Below are positions 13,901 to 23,468 of a DNA stretch of 64,000 nt, in pieces. Each line of letters opens with the position of its first letter. The first letter of the stretch is position 1. Origin of the DNA: Welwitschia mirabilis (taxonomy: Eukaryota; Gnetophyta; Gnetopsida; Welwitschiales); assembly GCA_051453625.1 (NCBI GenBank), contig JBOZIK010000001.1:265412576-265476575 (forward strand). The letters are read 5' to 3'. The translations under genes were made by a program, and so were the position numbers. Under the pieces are notes generated by a model. The model did not search any database. It was given only the letters and a program-made list of their open reading frames with translations, and was not told the DNA's origin.

Positions 13901-14119
13901 AGAGGTTTAGTTAACATATAATTATCTTCACTTAAGGCTTTCTTATTTTTTGGAATTAAGATAAGGATGATATCGTCCCATTCCTAGATTCTTTTAAGAT
14001 GGTCCTGTAATTCCTTTACTATATCCTCTTCATTTTCTATGATTTGACCTCCTATGTATAGTCTTCTAATTCTGTTATCTGATCTGTGTTGGTTGGCCTA
14101 CTAGAAAAAGAATCTAGTA

Positions 14120-14371
14120 TGTTTATCACCTTCTTTTAGCCATTTAATCCTTAAGCGTTCTCTCCAGTAGTGTTCTTCATCAGTGTTTATTTCTTNNNNN
14201 NNNNNNNNNNNNNNNNNNNNNNNNNNNNNNNNNNNNNNNNNNNNNNNNNNNNNNNNNNNNNNNNNNNNNNNNNNNNNNNNNNNNNNNNNNNNNNNATGTT
14301 TATCACCTTCTTTTAGCCATTTAATCCTTAAGCGTTCTCTCCAGTAGTGTTCTTCATCAGTGTTTATTTCT
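14120..14371. repeat. Exact 76-base duplication around a 100-N gap
   Basis: The 76 bases before the gap (about 14,120-14,195) are repeated without visible difference right after it (14,296-14,371), starting 'ATGTTTATCACCTTC' and ending 'GTGTTTATTTCTT'. An exact duplicate touching both gap edges is most simply two contig ends that overlap but were not merged. Confidence 0.85.
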
Positions 14372-14649
14372 TAGAGATCCATTAGGCATTGATATTCTCT
14401 CTTCTATAGACTGTCTTAGTTACCTCCATCCTCCTGATCAATTTGGATGCTTTTGATTTCCTTCTTAAGCTTAGTTTTTCATTGAAACCTCTCTTTATAT
14501 TTCCTTCTCCAATCTCTTATGTAAGCCTTTAGGGTATTGAGACCCCTATAAAGGAATGTGATGGATTGATTCTCATCATATTGTGCCCATATTTTTTCCA
14601 ATAACACTCTAGTTTTTGTCCAGTTAATCAATACTGTTCCATACAAAAT

Positions 14650-15325
14650 GGAGTTTTCTAGGGTGAAATTGCCCCCACTCTAAGTTTGATAAGACGGTGG
14701 TCCAAAATAATTCTGTTTAGACCACAAGCTTCAAATGGAAGTTTAGCTAGATCCTTCCCAATCAGAACTCTGTTAATCCTAGACATTATCAAGTTTTTAC
14801 CTACTCTTCTATTCGACCACGTATACTTACACCTAGCAATAGGGATGTCTGTGAGGAGGTGTCTTACCAAAAAATCTTTTAGTATTGAGGCACTTCTAGA
14901 ATTCCAGTTATTGCCCCCTAATTTTTTTTAGTGATGAAGACATTGATTGAAGTCACCCAGGATAAGCCATTTGAATTTATCTACTACTATCCTCTAAGCT
15001 TCTTCCAAGATAGAGGCCTTGTCTTAATTATGTTGGGGACTATAAAGGTTCGTGACAATCCAGCCATTTTTTAAGGAGAATTGTGATGTGGTTCTTGCTA
15101 CTATGAATCAAATCTGCCTCTATTTTGGTAGAAATCATAAGGCCACTAGAGTGGCCTTCAGCTGCAACAGTGAAGGAAATTCATTACTGCCCTAAACTCA
15201 TTTTCTGCATATCATTTTTTATCTTCGTTTCCTGTAAGCAAACTAAATTGATATTATAATAATTGATCATGTTTCATAGAGTTTTTTTCTTGTAAGAGAA
15301 TCCTAATCCCCTCCAATTCCATGTA
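14650..15325 (-). pseudogene. LINE copy A ORF2 endonuclease domain
   Basis: The exonuclease/endonuclease/phosphatase-type nuclease nicks target DNA. On the minus strand: LTWNWRGLGF (about 15,322-15,293, the family's 'WNcRGlG' start), NLVCLQETK (about 15,250-15,220, with the catalytic Glu of 'QETK'), WLILGDFNQ (about 14,971-14,945, the 'GDFN' core), CKYTWSNRRVGKNLIMSRIN (about 14,830-14,770) and ILDHRLIKL (about 14,705-14,680). The last replaces the usual 'SDH.Pi.l' with LDH, so one catalytic-site residue next to the Asp-His pair is changed. The frame shifts at least twice. The equivalent in copy B still reads SDHHPIKL. Confidence 0.85.
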
Positions 15326-15624
15326 AGACAATTTATTGGGGGTGTTTTTGTCCCTTTCTAGGTACTTGACCTTTCCTTAAGGTATCTTCGATGCTGGCTT
15401 ATAAACTATTTGCAACATTATCTGTCGTTTCTCATTCTCAGAGGGTTCTATTGCTAGGCCTTTCCTTCATTTGGGTTTCCAGTTCATTAGGTTCATTATC
15501 ATTTAGAGGTTGTTAGGTGTCATTCTCTTCCACAAGGGGTTGAAAGGGATTATGCTTTAGTTCTGGTGCGTCCTTTTTCTTGCTGTCCTTGGTTTCCTGG
15601 GAAAAAATAGTAGTACTTTTTCCG

Positions 15625-16566
15625 GTTTATTCCTTCCTTTGTTTATGTCGGCATATGTTCTGATTGTGACCAGTTTTCCCATAAAAATTACAGGTTTCCT
15701 TTGGCTTTTCTTCAACATCAATCAATCTTTTTCTACATTCTTCTCTCATATAACCCAATCTTCCACAATGTGAACATTTCTTTTTAGGAGGAGTACATCT
15801 TCTAGAGAGATGTCCTAATTTTTCACAGACTGTGCAAGGGACCGAAAGATTCTCATATGTGATGTTAAGTTTACAAATACCCCATTTAGATCTAAACTTT
15901 ACAAATTGGATCTCCTTGGTATCCTCTAGGCTCATCCAAACACAAAATCTGGTCAATACTAATCTTGTCTGTTTAATAGTGATCCTGTTGAGTTTTATGA
16001 GTTTACCAAACTAAGCTACCATTTTCCTTAATAAATATTCATCCCAAAACTCCAACAGAAAATTGTGGATGCAGATCTAGATCAAAAGTCTCTTAAACAG
16101 ATTCAGGTCCAATTGTGCCCTCAACGTCTATTTGGCTAGGGCAAGGCCATGAACCCCAAAAAACCAAGGTCCTCTCACGATTATTTCATNNNNNNNNNNN
16201 NNNNNNNNNNNNNNNNNNNNNNNNNNNNNNNNNNNNNNNNNNNNNNNNNNNNNNNNNNNNNNNNNNNNNNNNNNNNNNNNNNNNNNNNNACCAAGGTCCT
16301 CTAACAATTATTTCATCCTGATCTCATTCATTATCCACTAGAAATAACACCAACCCTTCTGGCATTACAATAACATTAACTTTGCTAACTCCTGTCTATT
16401 TAGTAGTAACCCATTCATGGATCTGATCCAACCTTGGTCAAGGACTGGAAGAGACAAACTTTTCGATTAGACTGTATCTGAGTTTCTTCTCGATCTCACT
16501 ACAGGCATCTTCGTTGATGTCCAATATAAGGGATTTCCCTTCCCTGGAGAACTGAGTATTCTCCAT
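15625..16566 (-). pseudogene. LINE copy A ORF1 (DUF4283-like domain plus three CCHC-type zinc knuckles)
   Basis: ORF1 of plant L1 elements binds the element RNA. Minus strand from an ATG at 16,566 (MENTQFSREGK...), stopped early and then readable in pieces: GPWFFGVHGLALAK, LLEFWDEYLL and TRFCVWMSLEDTKEIQFVKF follow the DUF4283 pattern. They are followed by three zinc knuckles at about 15,640-15,845: CTVCEKLGHLSRRC is intact. CSHCGRLGYMREEC has Tyr for the zinc-binding His. CNFYGKTGHNQNIC has Tyr for the second Cys. His-to-Tyr and Cys-to-Tyr each need one C-to-T or G-to-A change. The longest open piece ends with TAA at 15,627. The gap 16190-16289 has a partly repeated flank. Confidence 0.8.
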
Positions 16567-16850
16567 ATTAGGGCCAAACCCCTTGAAAAAAACCCTAAAA
16601 ACAAATCAGAACTGCTAAACAAAAAAAATCCCGTAACTTACTCATTAAATGACTGTCTGATGGCTGAAATTTCCCCCACGTTCCATGACCAGGGACCAAA
16701 ACCGCCTCCACCAATCTGTAGCCTTTCAAGCCTCACTCCCTCCTGCACTCCAGATTTACGGAAGCCTGGTAGAGCTTTAAAACCCTAGCAGAACTCCTCT
16801 CTTTCTTCTCCTATGCATCATAAAATAGGACCAGGAAGTACTATTGATCC

Positions 16851-18748
16851 AACTATCACTTAAACATTTTCCTAGTAGGGAAATCATTATTATGTTTTTT
16901 TAGATACTTATATTAGCATATTATATATTTACTAATTTTTCAAAGAATTAAACTCATGATCACAAAATCAAAGGAGCATTGCTCTATCACTAGGATATCT
17001 CTACAAAGATATATTTAGGAAAATTAAAAGATGTGTGTATAAATTATTAATGGTAATGCATATTATATAAGACATTTTTACTATCAAAATAGCTCTTTGA
17101 GAAGCCATTATCTTAGAAAAATTAAACACTTCATCTACAAAAGATTTCTAAAAATTTCGAAAATGATCAAGTTATAGTGATATTTAGATGATTTTTTAGA
17201 CATAGAACCTAATATTAAAAATAATATAAATCAAATTAAAGATACACTTATTAAGATTCTCTCTGTTAATTCAAATTATTTTTTTCTAATGCAACTATAT
17301 TTTTAGTCTTGGTATGAAGTTTCTTTGATTCTCCACATAAAAAATCAGTAGAAATGTTAGTAACTAGGGGAACACTTCTCCTTAGTTTAGGAAGTTGTGG
17401 TTTTAAACCTTTGGATGACTTGAGTGATATGCTAAAAGGTCCTAAGCTAGGCAATTGTAATGGTTGTACTTCTGAGGAGGACATAGGATCTCTAAAAGTC
17501 TCAAGCGTGAATGCCCCATTAAGAAATTAAATATAATAATATCCATAACTCAAATATGCAGAGTCATTTGATACAAGTATTTAGCCTTTCTCTTAAGCTA
17601 GAGTTTGTTCTGTTATTGCTGGGAGAATAGCACAAGAACTTCAAATTTAACAACCTTTAGAATTTAGTGTAAATTACTTATTCCACAACATGAAAAATTA
17701 TGACTACATTGCAATAAAATTTCTATTCAATTCCTTATTGTTAAGCTAACACCCACGCAATACACTAATAAGTGAATACTTGTGGTTGGAATACTATCAT
17801 GGAACATTTGAATTCGAGGAGTATGTGAAGCTCTTTTTTCAATTACTAATGACACAATGAATTGGATCTTTGTTAAAACCTTTTTTAATATATTTTTCTA
17901 GCCTTCTCAAAATAACGATAGCATTGTTGCACATCTTGATATTGATAGTGTAGTGAGAAAGAAACATCTATTTCTCATTACTTCTCTAGGCCTATAATAC
18001 TACCAAGTTAGAGGTTATCTAACATATTTTTCGAAGTTAGAAAATGGTTAGGACAAGGGAGATCAATTCTTTCCTCTAATGATTAATTACTAAATATTAG
18101 CAAGTAAGAAGTTAAGTAATTGAATAGATATGGTTATGCTTATGACTAGACAATAGCTTTTTCCTTGTTAATAACTAAAATTAAGATTTCAGAAAAACAC
18201 CTTTGTTGACATTTTTATTCAAGCTTAAAGGGGCAAATCAATAGCTAATTAGTAAAAATGCAATGTTTAAAGAGTAAATTTATGTTGGCCATTAATACAT
18301 GTAAAAAAGTTAATATGGCAAATCCTTCTCTTTCCATTATAAGAAATAGCAAATTTTTGTGACATTTTGATCAAAGTAAAAGTTAAACCTTTTTGTGGAA
18401 CTTGATACTTTTTGTGGTTGTACCTCCCTCTTAGGAGGGCATCCACCATAATCTCCAATAGGAATGATTTAATTGTACACAAGGCCTTAGAGCATGCTAA
18501 CCACTAACAAGAATGATATAAAGTCATTCAAAAGTTTGAACACATGGTCTTCTAAATGAATGACAAGTGTCATGTTAATTGAGCTACTATCTCATTGACA
18601 CATCGAATATTTGTAACATTTTATTTACCCAAATAAAAATTAAACCTTACTTAAAAAATATCTTCCCACATATTTAAGTACTTTTTAACATGTAAATTAA
18701 ATTTTTTCTACAAAACGCATTGTTATGAAAGAGCGGAGTTTGGTGGAC
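16851..18748. other. Non-coding DNA between LINE and SUN gene (within the duplication)
   Basis: AT-rich, clearly alignable with about 34,380-36,480 in copy B, which shows it was single-origin sequence before the duplication. Apart from the unknown frame at 17,266-17,484, nothing coding is seen. Confidence 0.5.
17266..17484 (-). CDS. Unrecognised 72-aa open frame, partly conserved in copy B
   Basis: Reads MSSSEVQPLQLPSLGPFSIS, then a Lys/Leu/Pro-rich part (KGLKPQLPKLRRSVP). The start Met, MSSSEV and KGLKPQLPKLRRSVPLV are still readable in copy B (about 35,200-34,960), which then has an inserted segment and frame change. I do not recognise a family. No signal peptide or membrane segment is seen. 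It could be the first exon of an unknown gene, a transposon protein end, or chance. Shared reading in B is expected from common origin and is not proof of selection. Confidence 0.25.
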   Translation of the reverse strand: MSSSEVQPLQLPSLGPFSISLKSSKGLKPQLPKLRRSVPLVTNISTDFLCGESKKLHTKTKNIVALEKNNLN

Positions 18749-18847
18749 ATGGCTGCAATTGAACCAGTAAAAGATATTTCTAAATCTAGTATTTTGCGAA
18801 GGGAAAACAAGAGCTATGCAGTAACAAAAAATGTGAAAATGGCGTGA
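18749..18847 (+). other. Short open frame (32 aa), start conserved in copy B
   Basis: ATG at 18,749 gives MAAIEPVKDISKSSILRREN and stops at 18,847, about 0.9 kb upstream of the SUN start codon. In copy B (from 36,482) the first 16 residues match except Ile-to-Thr at position 10, then the reading diverges. It could be an exon or small upstream transcript; no function can be assigned. Confidence 0.2.
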
Positions 18848-19734
18848 AATCGTTTTCTTGATATATATTTTTCATATTTTTTGTCCTCTCCCTATTATTA
18901 ATGTTTGCTTTTTAATTTTTATTACTAATTATTCTGATTTGGCCTTCTGCTGAGGTCTGTATGGTTTCGGACAGTGGAAGATCATGGCAGCTTTTGTTTT
19001 GTTCTACATGTTTGTCTTGGTTCCAGCGTTTTGTTTGTTTTGCCTGTTTTCTTCTTTCCAGCGTTTTTTTTTCACAGAAGTGAAATTGTTTCGAGTGCTT
19101 GCGGAAGAATTTGGATTTGTTTGTTTTGCCTGGAAAATGTAAGGCTTTGTCGAAGGAAAGACTTTGGTAGGCGTTTGAAATCGCGAAAGTTATGCTTTTG
19201 GTAGGCGTACGATGGAAAAAGGAGATGGAGAGAGTACCGTGCTTGATTGAAGCAGTGTTCGCATATTGATGTCATAAAAAACCACTTTCAGTGTCCATTA
19301 AATTTCACTTTCTAATATATATATTTCTTCGGAATTTACTTGCATAGCATTCTTACTCTCTTTTATGTTTTACTCGTGTTTCCTACTTTTCCATTTCTTT
19401 TCTTTCTGTTACCAATGTCTCCGCCCGAAGAAGAAACTTTCCCCTTTTGAACGGAAGTAGATAGAGAAAGTTTCCTGACGAAGAAACTTTCCCCTCGGAA
19501 TGCAGCCCTAGGAAGAAACTTTCCCACTTTGAACGCAGGGAAACTGTGACTGCTACCTTCCATTTCCAACAAAAAAAGTTTCCCGCTTGGAACGCATGGA
19601 AACTAGTAACTGTTATCTTCCATTTGTATCTCATTTTATTAAAGCAGACGCTGAGGCTTTGGCTTCAGCAGAGTTTTGCTTCATTGCCCCAGTTCACAAC
19701 TTTTCAGTAATAGGCGACGTCAAATATTTTAACA
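18848..19734 (+). promoter_or_regulatory. Probable promoter / 5' untranslated region of the SUN gene
   Basis: GC content rises compared with the flanks and the region holds the four short repeats. No single TATA box or transcription start can be fixed. An in-frame TAG at 19,711-19,713 sits eight codons before the ATG and closes the frame upstream. Confidence 0.4.
19427..19597 (+). repeat. Four imperfect short direct repeats upstream of the SUN gene
   Basis: The phrase 'GAAGAAACTTTCCCC..TTGAACG' occurs at about 19,427-19,454, 19,478-19,502, 19,511-19,537 and, more diverged, 19,572-19,597, about 140-310 bases before the SUN start codon. Spacing is irregular (about 25-60 bases). The same cluster is present but eroded at about 37,350-37,520 in copy B. 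It may be a small minisatellite in the 5' untranslated region or promoter, or a set of binding sites. Long minus-strand frames here (with repeated GKVSSSG-like text) are only readings of these repeats. Confidence 0.6.
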
Positions 19735-21179
19735 ATGTCTTCGGCCAAAGTGGTTCCTGCTATTGCAGAATCTATGCCAAAGGCTTCTCCTGCAACTGAT
19801 AAGATTCACATTTCCCGCCGTAACTGTTTAAAGTGTTCAAAATTGTCCACAAGCCAAAAAATCACCAAACAGCCTTCCTTTAAGCTACACCATTTATGCA
19901 TAAAGCTGATCGTTGTTTCCCTTCTGTTTGCATCTCTTGGACATAATAGTTGGGATCTGTACACTCGATTTGATGCTTCCAAGAAGACTGTTGTGGAGAT
20001 ACAGGAGCTGGTGAGAAAATCTTCCAGAGAGATCCAAAACAGCTTGAAGTCTATTGAAGTGAAGCTTATGAATCAAGAGGAAAGATTTCATATTCAACTC
20101 AAGCAAGTGAGGAGGGAAACTGGGCAGCTAATGGAGGCTATGGAACTGGTGAAGCACATTGAAGAGAAACTTTCTGTGAATGAAAAAGAAAAGTTGAGTT
20201 TGGATGATGTAAGGGCTGTTGCAAAGCATATTGTGCAAGAGGAGATGCAAAAGCACTGTGCAGATGGTATTGGAATTATTGATTATGTGCTGAAAGCTGG
20301 TGGGGGAATGGTTGTGGCCCATTCAGAGCCGTATGAGGCAATTGAAGATCAGTTCCTACAGTTTGCAAAGCGTCCCAACATTCATCCAAACATTCATCCA
20401 TTAGCTTCGCATGTGCTAGAGCCTACTTTTGGGGAGCCAGGCCGTTGTCTGCCACTAAAAGGAAGTTCTGTGTATATCGTCATTTCTCTTAAGACATCAA
20501 TTTTCCCAAAAGCTGTTACCTTGGAGCATGTTGACCAGGTAAGATCTTTACTATTTACAATATTTTTTGCATCAAGTTACTAGGCTTTCTGCTTATTGGA
20601 ATTACTTTCTTCTTTTATAGTTCAATTTAACACTAGATATTTGGATTGGATGAGTGTAGAACATCATACCTAATTTTCATTTTTCAGTACCCCTCCTATT
20701 GTGAAATAGTAGTTCATATTCAAGTAGTAATACTGTTTCCCACTATGGAGAATTAGAAGCTAGATAACAATCTTGTGAATTTCTGAATCATGGATCTTGT
20801 CATTTCATGCAGAATTCTGGTTTCTAATTTTGCACTAATATCCTTGTATACCGCATGGATGCACAGTAATGACCATTTGACCTTGTTTTCTCTGCAGAGT
20901 GTTGCTTATGAAAGGTCAAGTTCTCCAAAGGATTTCTGCATATTTGGATGGCATTCTAAACATAAGAAAGCTTTCATTTCCCTTGACTCTTCAGAGGTGA
21001 TTTCTCTAGGAGAGTTCAGATATAACCTTCAGAAGAACAATGTTCAAACATTTCCTTTGTCCAATCCATCCCAAAAGAGATTAGTAAACATGATACGGCT
21101 TGATATATTATCAAATTATGGCAGTGCTTCCTATACCTGTGTGTATCGCTTAAGGGTTCATGGAACTGTGCAACCATAA
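19735..21179 (+). CDS. SUN-domain protein (C-terminal SUN type, SUN1/SUN2-like), two exons
   Basis: Inner nuclear membrane protein. In this family the SUN domain lies in the perinuclear space and binds KASH-tail proteins of the outer membrane (LINC complex), coupling nucleus and cytoskeleton and positioning nuclei and meiotic telomeres. Exon 1 is 19,735-20,538 and exon 2 is 20,898-21,179. The intron (20,539-20,897, GT..AG) is in phase 0, giving 361 aa. Residues 1-50 form a basic nucleoplasmic tail (RRNCLKCSK). Residues 51-69 are the single membrane span (LHHLCIKLIVVSLLFASLG). About 85-165 is a charged coiled coil. From about 182 to 361 is the SUN domain, with DYVLKAGGGMVVAHSEPY, CLPLKGSSVYIVISL, AVTLEHVDQ, SVAYERSSSPKDF and SYTCVYRLRVHG. 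Cys238 lies where the family has the Cys that can pair with KASH. The start is fixed by an in-frame TAG at 19,711. It is about 100 residues shorter than Arabidopsis SUN1/SUN2, mainly in the N-terminal half. Odd detail: a tandem NIHPNIHP at 215-222. A pseudogene copy lies at 37,655-39,095. Confidence 0.95.
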
Positions 21180-21290
21180 TGGCAAGCCTTTGAAGCTACT
21201 AGTTGTTGGTTTCTTCATGCAAATTTACATGCATATCGTAGCCGAATTGTCTCTGATTTCTTTGTTGCTACATGATCTAAAGCACATTGT

Positions 21291-21296
21291 AATAAA
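21291..21296 (+). terminator. Likely polyadenylation signal of the SUN gene
   Basis: AATAAA 112 bases after the stop codon, within T- and A-rich 3' flank. The motif is also kept in copy B near 39,200. Plant polyadenylation signals are loose, so this is a candidate only. Confidence 0.5.
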
Positions 21297-21802
21297 ATAT
21301 GATTTTTGAGATGTTAATTTTATCAGAGTCTTATAAACATGGTATCTCTAACCACAGTGAAATACCAGTATTTTCAGGAGATCTGTGCTTAGTATAATCG
21401 TTGCTTAAACTGTATTGTTGTATGACTCATTCCTTGTTCAATTCAACCTTATTGCTCAAACCTTCGTTTCACTGCTTAATCTGTTACTATAATTTTGCTT
21501 GGTGTCTCATTATAGCTGCTTAATGAAATATTTGAAATACCATTCATGTCTTCATTTTTTATTGACAGTAAACTTTTTGATTAAACCTTCAGGTTTCCAG
21601 TATGGTTTTCTATACTTTATGACAATTTTTCATGAACCTTGCACATGAACACAAATAAGTGTCATTTACTAATAAATGATAAGCAGATCTCTCTAGATAG
21701 AAGCAAATGCTTTGCAAACTGATCACCTTTGCACATGCCTGAAAAGGATGCCATCTACTTCTTGTTATCCTTAACTGAAAAACTACAGAAAGGCAACCTC
21801 AC

Positions 21803-22049
21803 TAATAACAACACCTAGAACTATAGGCATGAGCACATCATGGTCTTCTGCTAGAAGAGTGCTTGCATCAGATTCCTCTGTCTCTTCAACTCCCTTGATA
21901 TCCTTTCTCAAGTTTTGATGTTTAACTAAGGCTGGAACATCAATCCTGTTGCTATTCTTAATGGTCCCTGAGATATCACTAACTGTAACAATTTTAGCCC
22001 CTTTTCCATGAATCAGTGAAGCTGTCCAAGAACCCACATTCCCAAATCC
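21803..22049 (-). CDS. Glutamate-dehydrogenase-like exon (NAD(P)-binding fold start)
   Basis: Glutamate dehydrogenase interconverts glutamate and 2-oxoglutarate plus ammonium. The minus strand from 22,049 reads GFGNVGSWTASLIHGKGAKI, then VTVSDISGTIKNSNRIDVPA, ending DVLMPIVLGVVI. This follows the family's Rossmann-fold segment (GFGNVG nucleotide loop, 'vsDi.GaI.n..GiDi.aL', 'DvLiP.alGGvin'). The exon has an AG acceptor just before GGA and a GTGAGG donor after 21,803, splitting the Asn-type codon after VVI as expected at 'GVIN'. The text around HQNLRKDIKGVEETEESDA and LLAEDHDVL resembles the longer GDH-like plant proteins (Arabidopsis At1g51720 type) more than GDH1/2. Key departures: His in DHDVL where the family has Cys, and GVV for GGV. 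No following exon was found down to the SUN 3' end, so it may be a fragment or dying gene. Confidence 0.65.
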
Positions 22050-23341
22050 CTAGAAAAATTGGGTAGAAAAGTTACATAATAGTAAATCCAATTTTACATA
22101 TACAAGAAGAAGCTTGATATTATCTCATACAGAACACTAGTATCTTAAACTTGTCAAATAACAAATATCAAATCAGATTTAGAAAGGGTATCACTAGAAT
22201 TACTCAGAAAATAAGTGAAACGTTTAAAAATTGATATCACCTTATATCTTAAGACCACTCTACCCTAATTTCAGTGTAACAAAGTCACTATGGAAACCTG
22301 AATTGCTACTGTGTGTGTGACGGGCAAACACAATTTGTGTGTTAGTTCAGAAGATACTTAGATGGCTAAAAGGTATACAGATGCATGTCAAGTAATGATT
22401 GTTATGTGGCTTTATTTCATTGGTGCTAACACAAGCAACCTAATCTCAGACTATATTATTGAGAAAACGCATGGAAACATCAAAACATTGGCTGGACAAT
22501 CATCATTAGATGAAGGCCATTTTAGGATACAGGCTTTATGGAGGCTCTATCTTAAGTTTTTGTGATATTGAGTTTGTTTGAAATTTTAGATATTTAAGCT
22601 TAGGATTCAACAACTTGACAGGTTTTTAAGTTTGGTCATTTACTGCTCAGGATTGACACCATTGGCCTTTCTGAAAAATTATGATTATTGTGACATCAAA
22701 ATATTCTTGAATTTTTTTTGAAGGGACAGCTCATAAGATTTTCTGTTCGCCTGGGACTGTTGTGTGATTGAAAATTCAGACATATGAAACAATGGAAATA
22801 CGTTAACATCCAATCATTGAAAAGGAAGTTGAGATCTATATTTTAGTAAAAATAAATGATCATTTTTGAGTTGAAGAATGCATTTCTCATATCAGAAACA
22901 TGTAGTGTACTTCAGCAAATAAGAAACTAGAAGAAACTTATAAACTAGAAATTTACAAAAAGTTAGTTTTAGTTATCGCAAGTTGCATGTTTGATTTACT
23001 AGATTTCTGATCTTTGGACAAAGTTATGAATGCTTGACAATGTTTGCAATGAAAGTTCCAGTAAGTCATAGAAAAATGCTCGGAAGATGAAGAGCAGAAA
23101 AACTCAGGTTTGAGGAGAAATGTGTGCCAGGAAAACAGAATCAGTGATCTAAATGGTGCAAAAGAGTGACAATGTGACCTGCTTTTCTGGAAAGAACAGT
23201 CAGTAACATGTGAAGACAAAGACCAATGAGGCAGAAGAGATAAAATAGAAGAATATGGCTTGCAAATGGATCCATTCCATTAGTAATAGCATTGTCAAAT
23301 TGTTCTTTTTAACATCCTTCAAACATGACCTACCTTCTTAC
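22050..23341 (-). other. Presumed intron / spacer; contains duplication edge at 22,566
   Basis: AT-rich, non-coding by eye. The right edge of the segmental duplication falls at 22,566, so the part above that is single copy. The 88-codon minus frame at 22,953-23,219 shows no family resemblance. Confidence 0.4.
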
Positions 23342-23468
23342 TTGATATCCTGAAACAGCTTCTCTTACAATGAGGTCCAGAAAGGCCTCTTGATTTCCTG
23401 TTGTTTTAGTAGGATGACCCAGAAGACAAGGACATACAGCATCTCCAATAGCAGACTCAACTCTATAC
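23342..23468 (-). CDS. Candidate upstream exon of the GDH-like gene
   Basis: An open 127-base segment with TAG acceptor at its 5' edge and GTAAGAA donor at its 3' edge. It reads YRVESAIGDAVCPCLLGHPT, then KTTGNQEAFLDLIVREAVSG and YQ. Its phase (one base completing a codon, then 42 codons, ending in phase 0) fits directly onto the phase-0 start of the GFGNVG exon 1,292 bases downstream. The junction ...VSGYQ|GFGNVGSW parallels the family's '..fviQ|GFGNVG'. However the body matches the expected 'GGS.GR.aATGrGv' motif poorly, so it is either very diverged or not part of this gene. It lies outside the duplicated block. Confidence 0.35.

Larger units (their letters stand above)
9310..16850 (-). 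mobile_element. L1-type LINE, copy A (broken ORF1 and ORF2)
   Basis: A plant L1 retrotransposon read right to left. Its parts are a 5' leader (about 16,567-16,850), an ORF1 nucleic-acid-binding protein, then ORF2 with apurinic-type endonuclease and reverse transcriptase, and a 3' region reaching about 9,310. There the + strand has T-rich text (complement of a possible poly-A tail). GC content is visibly higher than in the flanks. Stops and frameshifts are scattered throughout, so it cannot move by itself. The same element with the same flanks lies in copy B (27,083-34,400), so the insertion came before the segmental duplication. The interval includes a gap-flanking duplication of the ORF2 3' part and gaps at 10906-11005, 14196-14295 and 16190-16289. 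Confidence 0.85.
9310..22566 (+). repeat. Segmental duplication, copy A
   Basis: This block and 27,083-40,474 are direct repeats: LINE, then about 3 kb of AT-rich non-coding DNA, then SUN gene, then GDH-like exon, in the same order and orientation, offset by about 17.5-17.9 kb. The right edge is sharp: both copies agree up to 'AAGTTTTTGTGATA' (22,566 and 40,474) and then differ completely. The left edge of copy B falls in the gap 26983-27082. Copy A is the better preserved one. Confidence 0.85.

Noticed and set aside
14686-14931. 81-aa plus-strand frame
   Set aside because: Shadow of the LINE endonuclease coding on the opposite strand.
19363-19634. Two minus-strand frames with repeated GKVSSSG-like text upstream of SUN
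   Set aside because: The repetition comes from the short DNA repeats on the other strand; no start context or domain supports a protein.
20790-21179. Separate 129-aa gene starting in the SUN intron
   Set aside because: Its first 36 codons lie in the intron; the rest is SUN exon 2 joined by a clear GT..AG intron in phase 0.
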